Shown here in pieces: positions 5,876 through 16,104 of a DNA stretch of 64,000 nt. Both the position numbers and the translations under genes were made by a program. This DNA comes from Aeromicrobium sp. Leaf245 (GTDB lineage: Bacteria > Actinomycetota > Actinomycetes > Propionibacteriales > Nocardioidaceae). The DNA is taken from positions 3,348,001 through 3,412,000 of the forward strand of contig NZ_OW824151.1 in NCBI RefSeq assembly GCF_942548115.1. Reading direction: 5' to 3'. How positions within the stretch are numbered: the first letter of the stretch is position 1; each line of letters starts with the position of its first letter. Under the pieces are notes generated by a model. The model did no database searches. It had not been told where the DNA came from and saw only the letters and a list, made by a program, of their open reading frames with translations.

Positions 5876-8629
5876 CTACGTGGCCGTCGTCTTCTTCGCG
5901 GTGGTCTTCTTGGCCGCGGACTTCTTCGCGGTGGTCTTCTTCGCCGCCGTCTTCTTGGCCGCCGTCTTCTTCGCCGGGGCCTTCTTGGTCGCCTTCTTCG
6001 CGCCCTTCTTGGCCGTCTTCTTGGCCGGGCCGCGGGCCCGGCGCTCGGCGAGCAGCTCCTGCGCACGCTCGGCGGTGAGGGTCTCCAGGGAGTCGTCCTT
6101 GCGCAGCGTGGCGTTGTACTCACCGTCGGTGACGTAGACGCCGAAGCGACCCTCCTTCACGACGATCGGGCTGCCGCTGACCGGGTCGTCGCCCAGCTCC
6201 TTGAGCGGCGGCTTGGCCGCACCACGGCGGCCGTACGTCTTCGGCTGGGCGTAGATCGCCAGCGCCTGCTCCTCGGTGAGGGTGAACAGCTGCTCCTCGG
6301 ACTCCAGCGAGCGCGAGTCGGTGCCCTTCTTCAGGTAGGGCCCGTAGCGGCCGTTCTGCGCGGTGATCTCGACACCCTCGGCGTCCTTGCCGACCACGCG
6401 CGGCAGCGTGAGCAGCTTGACGGCGTCGTCGATCCCGATCGAGTCCATGCTCATGGACTGGAACAGGCTGGCCGTGCGCGGCTTCTCGCTCTTCTTGGCG
6501 CCCTCGGGCAGCAGCTCGGTGACGTAGGGGCCGAACCGACCGTTCTTGACCACCAGGTCGAGGCCGGTCTCGGGGTGCGTGCCGAGCATCTTCTCGGCGC
6601 CGGCCGGGTTGGCCAGCAGCTCCTTGGCCTTCGCGAGGGTCAGCTCGTCCGGCGGCAGGTCCTCGGGCACGTTGGCCCGAGTGGGGACGTCGGCACCGTC
6701 CTTGCCGGGCACCATCGGCGGGCCCTCGACGTACGGGCCGTACCGACCGACGCGGACCGCGATGTCGTCGCCCAGCTCGAACGTGGCCAGTCCGCGCGCG
6801 TCGATGTCGGGCAGGTTCTCGATCAGCCACTTGAGGCCGGTGTCCTTCTCGCCGCTGCCGGCCCAGAAGCTCTCGAGCACGCGCTGGCGGGCGTCGCGAC
6901 CGTGCGAGACCTCGTCGAGCACGTCCTCCAGCTCGGCCGTGAACGAGTAGTCGACCAGACGCGGGAAGTGCTGCTCCATCAACCGCACGACGCTGAACGC
7001 GATCCAGGCCGGCACCAGCGCCGTGCCCTTCTTGAACACGTAGCCGCGGTTCTGGATGGTGCCGATGATCGACGCATACGTGGACGGCCGGCCGATCTCG
7101 CGCTCCTCCAGCTCCTTGATGAGCGAGGCCTCGGTGTAGCGGGCCGGCGGCTTGGTCTCGTGGCCGGCCGGGGTCAGCTCGTGCGCCGCGACCGTGTCGC
7201 CCTGCGCCAGGGCCGGCAGCTTGGTCTGCTGGTCGTCGCCCTGGCCGTTGTCCTCGCGGGACTCGACGTAGGCCTTGAGGAAGCCGTGGAAGGTGATGGT
7301 GCGACCGGACGCCGTGAACTCGACCGGGGCGCCCGCGTCGGCACCCGCGGCGTCGGAGGCCGTGGCCGCCAGCCTGATCGAGACCTGCTCGCCCCGGGCG
7401 TCCTTCATCTGCGAGGCGAGCGTGCGCTTCCAGATGAGCTCGTACAGCTTGTACTCGTCGCCGCGCAGACCCGTGGCCTGTGGCGTGCGGAACTTCTCGC
7501 CCGCCGGCCGGATGGCCTCGTGCGCCTCCTGCGCGTTCTTGACCTTGCCCGTGTAGGTGCGCGGCTTCTCGGGCAGGTACTCGGCACCGTAGAGCTCGCG
7601 GACCTGCGACCGGGCCGCGTTCAGCGCCGTCTGGGACAGCGTGATCGAGTCGGTGCGCATGTAGGTGATGTGCCCGCCCTCGTACAGACGCTGCGCCACC
7701 TGCATGGTGCGGGCCGCGCCGAACCCGAACTTGCGCGACGCCTCCTGCTGCATCGTCGTGGTGCGGAACGGGGCGTAGGGCTTGCGGGTGTAGGGCTTGG
7801 CGTCGACCGCGGCGACCGCGAAGGACTCGTCGCGCAGGCCAGCGGCCAGCGCCGTCACCCGGGCCTCGTCGAGGTGCGCGACCTCGGCGTTCTTGAGGGT
7901 GCCGTCGTCGGCGAAGGCCGAGCCGTTGGCCACCCTCTTGCCGCTCACGCTCACCAGCCGTGCCGGGAACAGGCGGGCGTCCTCGTGCTTCTCGCCCGCG
8001 TCGAAGGTGGCGTCGAGGTCCCAGTACGACGCGGACCGGAACGCCATCCGCTCCCGCTCGCGCTCGACGACCAGACGGGTGGCCACCGACTGCACGCGAC
8101 CGGCGGACAGGCCCGACATGACCTTCTTCCACAGGACGGGGCTGACCTCGTAGCCGTAGAGACGGTCGAGGATGCGCCGGGTCTCCTGCGCGTCGACGAG
8201 GTCCATGTCGATGTCGCGCGGGTTCTCGACCGCGCGGGTGATCGCTTCCTTGGTGATCTCGTTGAAGACGATCCGCTTGACCGGCACCTTCGGCTTCAGC
8301 TCGTCGTACAGGTGCCACGCGATGGCCTCGCCCTCGCGGTCCTCATCGGTCGCGAGCACGAGCTCGTCGGACTCCTTGAGCAGCTTCTTGAGCTTGGTGA
8401 TCTGCGACTTCTTGTCGGCGGCGACCACGTAGACCGGCTCGAAGCCGTTGTCGATGTCGACGCCGAGTCGCGCCCAGGGCAGCCCCTTGTACTTGGCCGG
8501 CACCTGGTCGGCGCCCTTCGGAAGGTCCCGGATGTGGCCCACGCTGGAGTCGACGACGTACCCGTCACCCAGGTACGACTGGATGCTGCGCACCTTGTTC
8601 GGCGACTCGACGATGACGAGCGTGGTCAC
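5876..8629 (-). CDS. topA: DNA topoisomerase I
   Basis: 917 aa, type IA topoisomerase that relaxes negative supercoils by a transient phosphotyrosine bond. The Toprim domain opens at once (TLVIVESPNKVRSIQSYLG, with DEDREGEAIAWHL), and the catalytic Tyr lies in ITYMRTDSITLS near residue 323. Four FGPYV/YGPY-type repeats follow and no zinc fingers, as in mycobacterial TopA. The tail of about 55 residues is a Lys-Ala-Thr run (KKTAAKKT repeats), which in actinobacteria aids processivity. I chose the GTG at 8629 because GCAGGGAG lies 9 nt upstream and Toprim begins there; an ATG 57 nt upstream would add an unrelated leader. Confidence 0.95.
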   Translation of the reverse strand: MTTLVIVESPNKVRSIQSYLGDGYVVDSSVGHIRDLPKGADQVPAKYKGLPWARLGVDIDNGFEPVYVVAADKKSQITKLKKLLKESDELVLATDEDREGEAIAWHLYDELKPKVPVKRIVFNEITKEAITRAVENPRDIDMDLVDAQETRRILDRLYGYEVSPVLWKKVMSGLSAGRVQSVATRLVVERERERMAFRSASYWDLDATFDAGEKHEDARLFPARLVSVSGKRVANGSAFADDGTLKNAEVAHLDEARVTALAAGLRDESFAVAAVDAKPYTRKPYAPFRTTTMQQEASRKFGFGAARTMQVAQRLYEGGHITYMRTDSITLSQTALNAARSQVRELYGAEYLPEKPRTYTGKVKNAQEAHEAIRPAGEKFRTPQATGLRGDEYKLYELIWKRTLASQMKDARGEQVSIRLAATASDAAGADAGAPVEFTASGRTITFHGFLKAYVESREDNGQGDDQQTKLPALAQGDTVAAHELTPAGHETKPPARYTEASLIKELEEREIGRPSTYASIIGTIQNRGYVFKKGTALVPAWIAFSVVRLMEQHFPRLVDYSFTAELEDVLDEVSHGRDARQRVLESFWAGSGEKDTGLKWLIENLPDIDARGLATFELGDDIAVRVGRYGPYVEGPPMVPGKDGADVPTRANVPEDLPPDELTLAKAKELLANPAGAEKMLGTHPETGLDLVVKNGRFGPYVTELLPEGAKKSEKPRTASLFQSMSMDSIGIDDAVKLLTLPRVVGKDAEGVEITAQNGRYGPYLKKGTDSRSLESEEQLFTLTEEQALAIYAQPKTYGRRGAAKPPLKELGDDPVSGSPIVVKEGRFGVYVTDGEYNATLRKDDSLETLTAERAQELLAERRARGPAKKTAKKGAKKATKKAPAKKTAAKKTAAKKTTAKKSAAKKTTAKKTTAT

Positions 8630-8762
8630 GGTGATACTCCCTGCTGGACGGCGTCGGCCCCACTGGTCGGGGGCCGGACGGGGCAAACGCTAACGCGTCC
8701 TGTCAACAAACATCGTGCCCCGGGGGCCGACGTGGCGCGCGCCACGCCCTGCGCCGACGCTC

Positions 8763-10208
8763 TCAGGGCACCAGGAACCCGTCGGCCACGAGGTCGTGCA
8801 CGACGGGTCGGTACGACTCACGCAGCTCGGTCGGGTCGCGGTCGAGCAGCTGGGCGAGCGCGTCGATCACCTGACCGGCCGTGAGGTCGCCGTCGAGGGC
8901 GCCGAGCAGCCCCGCCTCCACGGTGTCGACCTGCCTCGCGCGACGCAGCCCCTCCCCCAGCCGCACCACGATCGCCTCCGGGTCGGCCGCGCCCGCCGGA
9001 CCGTACGTCTCCTGCGCCAGGCCGGTGGCCTGGGTCCAGCGGACGTCGAGAACGTCGTCGGCGTCGGCCAGGGCGTCGACCCGCTCGGCCCAGTCGAGCA
9101 CGGCGGCGCCGACCGGTGGCACGACCTCGTGCCGCCACTGCTCCATCCGCAGCACCGGGACGTCGCGGTGGACCGCCCGCAGGTTGATCCACCCGAAGGC
9201 CATCGCTTCCACGCCCTGCTCGTCGAACCAGCCCAGCCACGCGTCGTAGCGCTCGGCGTAGTCGGGTCGGTGGCGTGCGCCCGCGTCGGCCAGCCACATC
9301 TCCACGTACGCCGGCAGGTCGACGACCTCGCGCTGCACCACCCAGGCGTCGAGCCCGGTGGGGGCGATCCAGCTGTGCAGACGTTCCTCCCACGGCTCGT
9401 CGGTGTGCACCCAGCTGCCCAGCACCTGGCACCAGCCGCCGGGACGCAGGTGGTCCGCGGCGCCCGAGACGACGGTGCGCACCACGCCGTCGGTCTCGAG
9501 CGACCCCTCGCGGTACACGAGCCGCTCCCCCGTGGGCGGCGAGACGACGAACGGCGGGTTCGTGGCGATCACGTCGAACCGCTCGCCGGCCACCGGCTCC
9601 CAGAACGAGCCGTCGCGCACGTCGACGTCGGCACCGTTCAGCTCGGCCGTGAGCCGTGCCGCCCACAGCGCGCGCGGGTTCACGTCGGTGGCGACCACCT
9701 GGTCGTGGCGCTGCGCCAGGTGCAGCGCCTGCACCCCGCAGCCCGTGCCGAGGTCGAGCACGCGTCCACCCGACGTGGGCACCGTGAGCTGCGCGAGCGA
9801 CGACGACGCCTCGCTGATGCCGAGCACGTGCTCCGGTCCGACCTCGATCGGGCTGGTGTCGAGACCGGGCGTGAGGTCGCAGACCACCCACCAGTCGTGC
9901 TCCTCGTCGCCGTAGGGCCGGACGTCGACGAGCGCACGCACGTCGGACCCGTCGCGTCCGAGCAGCCCCCGCTCGAGCAGGTCGTCGACGAGCCCCGGGA
10001 GGGCGGCCTCGACGGCACGGGCCGGCTCGGCGCGCTGGAGGGAGAAGAGCCGCACGAGCGTGGAGAGCGCGGAGCCGTCGCGCGTGGCGCGCTCGGCCGG
10101 CGTCGTCTCGTTGCGCAGCAGGGCGGCGTGGGCGGCGGGGCCGAGGAGCTCCTGGACCCGGTCCACCGTGAACCCGACGTCGGCCAGCCGTGCGCGCACC
10201 TGTTCCAT
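8763..10208 (-). CDS. SAM-dependent methyltransferase with NPPF motif
   Basis: 481 aa. Residues 149-158 form SAM motif I (VLDLGTGCGV) and 217-220 read NPPF, the signature of enzymes that methylate planar amide or amino nitrogens (HemK/PrmC, RlmG, RsmC, adenine methylases). The N-terminal 120 residues look like a helical winged domain and the C-terminal 200 are extra. This three-part form is common in actinobacteria but has no assigned substrate that I know; rRNA or a protein Gln are the likely classes. It is a single gene, with inverted repeats in its upstream region (10266-10344). Confidence 0.75.
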   Translation of the reverse strand: MEQVRARLADVGFTVDRVQELLGPAAHAALLRNETTPAERATRDGSALSTLVRLFSLQRAEPARAVEAALPGLVDDLLERGLLGRDGSDVRALVDVRPYGDEEHDWWVVCDLTPGLDTSPIEVGPEHVLGISEASSSLAQLTVPTSGGRVLDLGTGCGVQALHLAQRHDQVVATDVNPRALWAARLTAELNGADVDVRDGSFWEPVAGERFDVIATNPPFVVSPPTGERLVYREGSLETDGVVRTVVSGAADHLRPGGWCQVLGSWVHTDEPWEERLHSWIAPTGLDAWVVQREVVDLPAYVEMWLADAGARHRPDYAERYDAWLGWFDEQGVEAMAFGWINLRAVHRDVPVLRMEQWRHEVVPPVGAAVLDWAERVDALADADDVLDVRWTQATGLAQETYGPAGAADPEAIVVRLGEGLRRARQVDTVEAGLLGALDGDLTAGQVIDALAQLLDRDPTELRESYRPVVHDLVADGFLVP

Positions 10209-10265
10209 GCGGCCAGCGTGTCACGCCGCCACGTCGATGCCACCCACTCACCCTGGTTCTCCCCC

Positions 10266-10295
10266 ACTCACCTGGGCGGACATCCCCAGGTGAGT
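10266..10295. promoter_or_regulatory. Inverted repeat ACTCACCTGGG...CCCAGGTGAGT
   Basis: Two perfect 11-bp arms around 8 bases, in the upstream region of the methyltransferase gene at 8763-10208. Part of ACTCACC recurs at about 10247. Could be an operator. Confidence 0.45.
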
Positions 10296-10318
10296 CACGG
10301 AGTTCCGTGGTGGGCTCG

Positions 10319-10344
10319 CGATTCCCATCACCTGATGGGAATCG
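10319..10344. promoter_or_regulatory. Perfect 12-bp inverted repeat CGATTCCCATCA...
   Basis: CGATTCCCATCA-CC-TGATGGGAATCG is a perfect palindrome with a 2-base centre, lying between the hppA terminator and the methyltransferase gene. The short spacer suits a dimeric regulator better than an RNA hairpin. Confidence 0.45.
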
Positions 10345-10374
10345 TGGGGACGGAGGGACGCGATGCGCCAGACG

Positions 10375-10411
10375 CACGTGACCCCCGCAGCGGGGCCGCG
10401 GGGGTCACGTG
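10375..10411 (-). terminator. Terminator hairpin of hppA
   Basis: CACGTGACCCCCGC and GCGGGGGTCACGTG form a perfect 14-bp stem with a 9-nt loop, 12 bp beyond the hppA stop. Confidence 0.75.
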
Positions 10412-10422
10412 GGGTGGTGCGG

Positions 10423-12840
10423 TCAGGCGGGGCTGGTCGCCTCGTCCATGGCGCCGTCCTCCTGGACGTCGCCGATGGCGATCGGACGACGCTTGGAGAT
10501 GTACACGGCCACCACGATGATGAGCACCGAGACACCGGCGATGGTGTACCGGACCCAGTCCTTGGCGTCCTCGCCGTAGGTCACCTGAACGACGACCGGG
10601 ACGATGAGCAGGGCGACGAGGTTCATCACCTTGAGCAGCGGGTTGATCGCCGGGCCGGCGGTGTCCTTGAACGGGTCACCGACCGTGTCGCCGATGATCG
10701 TCGCCTCGTGGGCGGGCGATCCCTTGCCACCGTGGTTGCCGTCCTCGACCAGCTTCTTGGCGTTGTCCCACGCGCCGCCGGAGTTCGCGAGGAACACCGC
10801 CATGAGCGTGCCGGCACCGATGGAGCCGGCCAGGTAGGCGCCCAGCGGGCCGACGCCGAGGCCGAAGCCGACGGCGATCGGCGCGAAGATCGCCAGGATG
10901 CCCGGCGTCGCCAGCTCGCGCAGCGAGTCGCGCGTGCAGATGTCGACGACCTTGCCGTACTCGGGACGACCGGTGCCCTCCATGATCCCGGGGATCTCGC
11001 GGAACTGGCGGCGCACCTCGTACACGACCGCGCCCGCGGCACGCCCGACGGCGCTGATCGCGAGCCCGGAGAAGAGGAACACGACCGAGACGCCGATGAT
11101 GAGGCCGACGAGGTTGCTCGGGTCGGCCACGTTGAGGATGCCGGAGATGACCTGCCCGTCGGAGGAGCTGAGCCCACCGAGGAAGGCCTGCAGCGGCTCG
11201 GGGTCCTGGACGTCGAAGCCGGAGAGCACCTCGCCGAAGCCGTCGCGGATCGCGTCGGTGAACGACCCGAACAGCGCGGTCGCGGCCAGGACGGCCGTGG
11301 CGATCGCGATGCCCTTGGTGATCGCCTTGGTGGTGTTGCCCACCGCGTCGAGCTCGGTGAGGATCTGCGCGCCCTCCTCGCCGACGTCGCCGGACATCTC
11401 CGCGATGCCCTGGGCGTTGTCGCTCACCGGACCGAAGGTGTCCATGGCCACGATGACGCCCACCGTGGTGAGCAGGCCACAGCCCGCCAGGGCCACGGCG
11501 AACAGAGCCACGACGAGCGAGCCCGAGCCGAGCAGGAAGGCGCCGAACACCGCCGCGCCGATCACGAGAGCGGTGTAGACCGCCGACTCGAAGCCGACCG
11601 AGAGGCCGGACAGGATGACCGTGGCCGGCCCCGTGAGCGACGTCTTGCCGACGTCCTTGACCGGGCGCGTCTCCGTGCCGGTGAAGTAGCCGGTGAGCGC
11701 GAGGATCACGGCGGCCAGGACGATGCCGATGATCACGGCGACCATGGCGATGACGCGGGGGTCGCCGTCCAGGCCGGCCACGCTCTCCACGGGCAGCACC
11801 TGCGACAGGATCGACGACTCGTCGGCCGTCGGGAGCGACAGGTCCGCGAAGGACGACGGCAGGTAGAACCAGGAGAAGGCCGACGACCCCACCGCACCCA
11901 GGAACGCCGAGATGTAGAAGGAGCGGTTGATCGTGCTCAGGCCGCTCACGCCCGGCTGGGCGCGGGTGATGAAGACGCCGAGGATGGCGGTCAGCGCGCC
12001 GATGGCCGGGATGACGAGCGGCAGGACCAGGCCCTGCTCGCCGAACGCCACCGAGCCGAGGATGAGCGCGGCGACGAGCGTGACGGCGTAGGACTCGAAG
12101 AGGTCGGCCGCCATGCCGGCGCAGTCACCGACGTTGTCGCCCACGTTGTCGGCGATGGTCGCCGCGTTGCGCGGGTCGTCCTCGGGGATGTTGTTCTCGA
12201 CCTTGCCGACGAGGTCGGCGCCGACGTCGGCGGCCTTCGTGAAGATGCCGCCGCCGACTCGCATGAACATGGCCAGCAGCGCGGCACCGAAGCCGAAGCC
12301 CTCGAGCACCGTGGGCGCGTCACCCTGGTAGATCAGCACGACGACCGAGGCACCGATGAGGCCGAGGCCCACCGTGGACATGCCGACGGTGCCACCGGTG
12401 CGGAAGGCGATGCGCATGGCCACCTCGCGCCCCTCGTTCTCGGCAGCCGCCGCCACGCGGACGTTCGCCCGCACCGCGAGCCACATGCCGAAGTACCCGA
12501 TGAGGGCCGAGAACAGCGCGCCGGCCAGGAACGCGACCGAGCGACCGATGCGGACGTCGGTGGCACCGGGCAGCGCGAACAGCAAGGCGAACGCGGCCAC
12601 CGCGAACACGGCGAGCGTCTTGAACTGGCGGGTCAGGTAGGCCGAGGCGCCCTCCTGCACCGCCAGTCCGATCTCCTGCATCTTCTCGGTGCCGTCGTCG
12701 GCAGCGAGGACCTGGGAGCGGAACAGTGCAGCGAAGAGGAGCGAGACGACTCCGATCCCGGCGACCACAGCGACGAACGTCGTGTTGCCTCCCGAGAGCT
12801 CGAGATCACTCGCCGCCGCAACGAACGTCGCGTCGACCAT
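10423..12840 (-). CDS. hppA: Proton-translocating membrane pyrophosphatase, K+-independent type
   Basis: 805 aa, about 16 membrane helices. Hydrolyses cytoplasmic pyrophosphate and pumps H+ outward. All catalytic signatures are present: DVGADLVGKVE, the Asp-rich ADNVGDNVGDCAGMAADLFES, and GNHGGKGSPAHEAT near the C-terminus. The key segment reads GNTTKAIT: Lys at the position of Ala460 and Thr at that of Ala463 of the Carboxydothermus enzyme, which marks the K+-independent H+-pumping class (known from mutagenesis of the family). GGAGGAATAC precedes the ATG. It is a single gene with its own terminator; the 110-bp upstream gap holds its promoter. Confidence 0.95.
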   Translation of the reverse strand: MVDATFVAAASDLELSGGNTTFVAVVAGIGVVSLLFAALFRSQVLAADDGTEKMQEIGLAVQEGASAYLTRQFKTLAVFAVAAFALLFALPGATDVRIGRSVAFLAGALFSALIGYFGMWLAVRANVRVAAAAENEGREVAMRIAFRTGGTVGMSTVGLGLIGASVVVLIYQGDAPTVLEGFGFGAALLAMFMRVGGGIFTKAADVGADLVGKVENNIPEDDPRNAATIADNVGDNVGDCAGMAADLFESYAVTLVAALILGSVAFGEQGLVLPLVIPAIGALTAILGVFITRAQPGVSGLSTINRSFYISAFLGAVGSSAFSWFYLPSSFADLSLPTADESSILSQVLPVESVAGLDGDPRVIAMVAVIIGIVLAAVILALTGYFTGTETRPVKDVGKTSLTGPATVILSGLSVGFESAVYTALVIGAAVFGAFLLGSGSLVVALFAVALAGCGLLTTVGVIVAMDTFGPVSDNAQGIAEMSGDVGEEGAQILTELDAVGNTTKAITKGIAIATAVLAATALFGSFTDAIRDGFGEVLSGFDVQDPEPLQAFLGGLSSSDGQVISGILNVADPSNLVGLIIGVSVVFLFSGLAISAVGRAAGAVVYEVRRQFREIPGIMEGTGRPEYGKVVDICTRDSLRELATPGILAIFAPIAVGFGLGVGPLGAYLAGSIGAGTLMAVFLANSGGAWDNAKKLVEDGNHGGKGSPAHEATIIGDTVGDPFKDTAGPAINPLLKVMNLVALLIVPVVVQVTYGEDAKDWVRYTIAGVSVLIIVVAVYISKRRPIAIGDVQEDGAMDEATSPA

Positions 12841-12950
12841 GTATTCCTCCGTGGTGTGGGACAGGGGTGTCGGCCCCAGCCAACCAGGAAAATGTGACGC
12901 GGGCTACACCCGGGTAACAATCCTGCGCGTGTCGTCCACGGTGGGCGCGG

Positions 12951-13307
12951 TCAGGCCAGCGACGCGGGTCCGTGGGCGGCGCGCGCCGCCTCCACGGAGT
13001 CGTGCAGGCCGAACACCTTGTCGAGGCCGGTGATCTCGAAGATCTTGAGCAGCCGTGGGTGGGTGCACACGATGTCGAGGGACCCGCCCCCGGCGCGCAC
13101 CTTCTTGAGGGCGCCCACGAGGACGCCGAGCCCCGTGGAGTCGAGGAACTCGACCCGCTCGACGTCGACGATGAGGCGCAGGTGCCCGGCCTCGACGGCC
13201 TCGACGATGGCCTCACGCAGGCGTGGCGCGGTGTACACGTCGATCTCGCCGCCGACCTCGATGATCTCGAACGGGTCGTCGGTGCGCGTGGTGAGGAGCA
13301 GGTCCAT
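12951..13307 (-). CDS. STAS-domain anti-sigma factor antagonist
   Basis: 118 aa, one STAS domain. The phosphorylatable Ser lies in [13 protein letters not shown] (Ser57), as in SpoIIAA/RsbV. Such proteins release a sigma factor by binding its anti-sigma kinase when not phosphorylated. The ATG at 13307 has GGAAGGA 6 nt upstream; a longer frame upstream is of opposite codon quality and overlaps the helicase start region. No RsbW-like kinase or sigma factor is visible here, so the partner is elsewhere. In related genomes a cold-shock gene often occupies this place beside the helicase. Confidence 0.85.
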   Translation of the reverse strand: MDLLLTTRTDDPFEIIEVGGEIDVYTAPRLREAIVEAVEAGHLRLIVDVERVEFLDSTGLGVLVGALKKVRAGGGSLDIVCTHPRLLKIFEITGLDKVFGLHDSVEAARAAHGPASLA

Positions 13308-13404
13308 CAACGTCCTTCCGAAGGTGTGACCAGTCAACCACGAAGGGACCGAGCCCGCCCCCGTCTCGGCGGAGCCGTCGCGTGCCGCCTGGGAGACTGT
13401 GGGG

Positions 13405-15714
13405 GTGGACATCGGACGCCTGCTCTCGCGCCACGGCGACCGCATCCTCCACCTGCACGACGTGCCCGCCCGGGAGGCCGTGGTGGAGCCGTGGCCGGAG
13501 TGGGTCGAGCCTCGCGTGCGGACGGCGTTCGCGGCCCAGGGCGTGACCCACCTGTGGGGGCACCAGGCCGAGGCGCTCGCGCACGTGCACGCCGGGCGGC
13601 ACGTGGTGGTCTCGACCGGGACCGCGTCGGGCAAGTCGCTGACCTACCAGGTGCCGGCACTCGACGCGCTGGTCCGCGGCAGGTCGGGCGACGCGCTCCA
13701 GGGCCACCGCGCTCCCACGGCGCTCTACCTCGCCCCCACCAAGGCGCTGGCGGCCGACCAGCTGCGTCGGCTCCCCCTCGGGCCCGACGGGGCAGCCCTC
13801 GTGCGCGCGACCACGGTCGACGGCGACAGCTCGCTCGACGACCGGGCGTGGGCCCGCGACCACGCCCAGCTGGTGCTCACGAACCCCGACACGATCCACC
13901 ACACCCTGCTGCCCGGGCACGAGCGCTGGTCGCGCCTGTTCGCCGGCCTGCGCATCGTCGTCGTGGACGAGTGCCACCACTACCGGGGGGTCTTCGGCGC
14001 CCACGTCGCGCACGTGCTGCGTCGCCTGCTGCGGGTGTGCGCCCACCACGGGTCGCACCCCGTGGTGGTCCTGTCGTCGGCCACGGTCAGCGAGCCCGAG
14101 GCGTCGGCGCGACGTCTCACCGGGCTCGACGTGGTGGCCGTGACCGACGACGCGTCGCCCCACGGACCGCGGACGATCGCACTGTGGGAGCCGCCCCTGG
14201 TGGGTGCGGCGCACCCGTCGCAGCCGCCGACCCGTCGCTCGGCCGGGCGCGAGGCGGCCGAGCTGCTCACCGACCTCGTCCTCGACCGCACCCGCACCCT
14301 CGTCTTCTCCCGGTCGCGCCGCGGGGCCGAGTCCATCGCCCGCGGCGCCCAGCAGCGACTGGGCGAGGTCGCGCCCGAGCTGCCCGGCCGGGTCGCGACC
14401 TACCGTGGCGGCTACCTGCCGGAGGAGCGGCGCGAGCTGGAGGACCGGCTCCGCTCGGGTGACCTGCTGGGCCTGGCCGCCACGAACGCGCTCGAGCTCG
14501 GGGTCGACGTGAGCGGTCTCGACGCCGTGGTGAGCGTGGGGTTCCCCGGCACCCGAGCGGCCTTCTGGCAGCAGGTGGGACGAGCCGGCCGCGACGGGCA
14601 GCCGTCGCTCGGGGTGCTCGTGGCCCGCGACGAGCCCATCGACACGTTCCTGGTGCACCACCCCGAGGCCTGGCTGGGCGCGCCGGTCGAGGCCACCGTG
14701 TTCGACCCCGACAACCCCTACGTGCTCGGGCCTCACCTGGCGGCCGCGGCACAGGAGCTACCGCTCACGGAGGACGACCTGCCGCTGTTCGGTCCTCGGG
14801 CGCGCGAGGGGGTCGACGCGCTGGAGGCGGCGGGGTGGCTGCGCCGGCGACCCGGCGGCTGGTTCTGGACCCGGCGCGACCGGGCCGCCGCCCTGGCCGA
14901 CCTGCGCGGCAGCGGCGGTGCACCGGTGCAGATCGTCGACGGTCCCACCGGACGGCTGATCGGCACCGTCGACGCGGGGTCCGCCGATGGCGAGGTGCAC
15001 GAGGGCGCCGTGTACGTGCACCAGGGCGTGGCCCACGTGGTCGACGAGTACGACGTGGAGGACGGCGTGGCGGTCGTGCACACCGAGGACCCGGGCTGGT
15101 CCACCTCGGCCCGGACCACGACGGAGGTCTCGGTGGTGTCGACGCAGCGCACCCGCACGTGGGGCGCCACCACGGTCCACGTCGGAGAGGTCGACGTGAC
15201 CAGCCAGGTGGTCTCGTTCTCGCGCCGGCGGCACGACGGCAGCCTGGTGGGCGAGGAACCGCTCGACCTGCCCGCCCGCACGCTGCGCACCGTGGCCACC
15301 TGGTGGACGCTGCACCCCGACGTGGTGCCGCAGGTCCTGGAGCACACGGACGTGCCGGGAGCAGCGCACGCGGCCGAGCACGCCGCCATCGGCCTGCTCC
15401 CCCTGCTCGCCACGTGCGACCGCTGGGACCTCGGAGGACTGTCGACCGCGGTGCACGCCGACACGGGAACGCTGACGATCTTCGTGCACGACGGGCACCC
15501 GGGCGGGGCGGGCTTCGCCGAGCGAGGCTACGAGGTGGTGGAGCGCTGGCTCCGCGTCACCCGGGCCACCATCGCGGGCTGCGAGTGCCCGACCGGGTGC
15601 CCGTCGTGCGTCGTCTCCCCCAAGTGCGGCAACTTCAACGAGCCGCTCGACAAGGCCGGCGCGGTGCGGCTGCTCGACGCCCTGCTGGACGGCGCGCCGG
15701 AGGACGGGGCCTGA
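13405..15714 (+). CDS. DEAD/DEAH-box helicase with DUF1998 zinc module (MrfA/Hrq1 type)
   Basis: 769 aa. Helicase lobe 1 has Walker [10 protein letters not shown], the box DECHHYR and motif III LSSATVS; lobe 2 has [16 protein letters not shown]. The C-terminal DUF1998-like part ends in [18 protein letters not shown], a four-Cys zinc site. This is the architecture of Bacillus MrfA (YprA) and yeast Hrq1, 3'-5' helicases; MrfA works with the nuclease MrfB in excision of mitomycin adducts. No mrfB-like gene is adjacent. In actinobacteria this gene constantly sits next to the tad locus. The GTG at 13405 is 6 nt after GAGACT; a GTG two codons earlier is also possible. Confidence 0.88.
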   Translation: MDIGRLLSRHGDRILHLHDVPAREAVVEPWPEWVEPRVRTAFAAQGVTHLWGHQAEALAHVHAGRHVVVSTGTASGKSLTYQVPALDALVRGRSGDALQGHRAPTALYLAPTKALAADQLRRLPLGPDGAALVRATTVDGDSSLDDRAWARDHAQLVLTNPDTIHHTLLPGHERWSRLFAGLRIVVVDECHHYRGVFGAHVAHVLRRLLRVCAHHGSHPVVVLSSATVSEPEASARRLTGLDVVAVTDDASPHGPRTIALWEPPLVGAAHPSQPPTRRSAGREAAELLTDLVLDRTRTLVFSRSRRGAESIARGAQQRLGEVAPELPGRVATYRGGYLPEERRELEDRLRSGDLLGLAATNALELGVDVSGLDAVVSVGFPGTRAAFWQQVGRAGRDGQPSLGVLVARDEPIDTFLVHHPEAWLGAPVEATVFDPDNPYVLGPHLAAAAQELPLTEDDLPLFGPRAREGVDALEAAGWLRRRPGGWFWTRRDRAAALADLRGSGGAPVQIVDGPTGRLIGTVDAGSADGEVHEGAVYVHQGVAHVVDEYDVEDGVAVVHTEDPGWSTSARTTTEVSVVSTQRTRTWGATTVHVGEVDVTSQVVSFSRRRHDGSLVGEEPLDLPARTLRTVATWWTLHPDVVPQVLEHTDVPGAAHAAEHAAIGLLPLLATCDRWDLGGLSTAVHADTGTLTIFVHDGHPGGAGFAERGYEVVERWLRVTRATIAGCECPTGCPSCVVSPKCGNFNEPLDKAGAVRLLDALLDGAPEDGA

Positions 15715-15732
15715 GCGACCACCTGCGCCGGG

Positions 15733-16104
15733 TCAACGCTCGTACCAGGAAGGGGCGGCGCGGGCCTCGATGCGCGTGGTCCACGTCCCGCCCCACCACG
15801 GACGGGTCGAGCCGACCGCGGTCACGGTGGCGACGTCGAGGTCCATCCGGCAGCGTACGAGCCGCACGTCGTTGCGCCGGGCCAGCCGGTGCGCGGCCGC
15901 GCAGCCGTCGGCGCCCTCGGTGCTGGCGCGGCTGCCCGCGAGTGCGGCCAGGTCGGCAGCGGACGCCACCTGGTGGCGCAGCGTCACGAGGGCCATGACC
16001 TGCAGCCCCAGCGCCACCACGCCGACCAGGACGGCGACGACCCAGAGCGCGTGCACCGTGACCGCACCGTCCTCGGGGTGTCGGCCGGACGCGGTCGGGC
16101 TCAC
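15733..16104 (-). CDS. TadE/G-like pilus protein (helicase-secretion neighbourhood)
   Basis: 123 aa. After a short polar start (GTG overlapping the preceding TGA) one hydrophobic helix (ALWVVAVLVGVVALGLQVMA, about 21-40) is followed by the HQVASAADLAALAGS segment, the pilin-like helix of TadE/G minor pilins. Two Cys (in DGCAAAH and VRCRMD) probably form a disulfide outside. It is the actinobacterial equivalent of Rv3654c and last in the pilus operon. It faces the helicase gene tail to tail with an 18-bp gap. Confidence 0.8.
   Translation of the reverse strand: MSPTASGRHPEDGAVTVHALWVVAVLVGVVALGLQVMALVTLRHQVASAADLAALAGSRASTEGADGCAAAHRLARRNDVRLVRCRMDLDVATVTAVGSTRPWWGGTWTTRIEARAAPSWYER

Noticed and set aside
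5876-6050. Tandem repeat at the end of topA as a mobile repeat
   Set aside because: It encodes the Lys-Ala-Thr tail usual in actinobacterial topoisomerase I and stays in frame.
12893-12908. CRP site upstream of hppA (TGTGA-CGCGGG-CTACA)
   Set aside because: Only 3 of 5 bases of the second half-site fit; too weak to claim.
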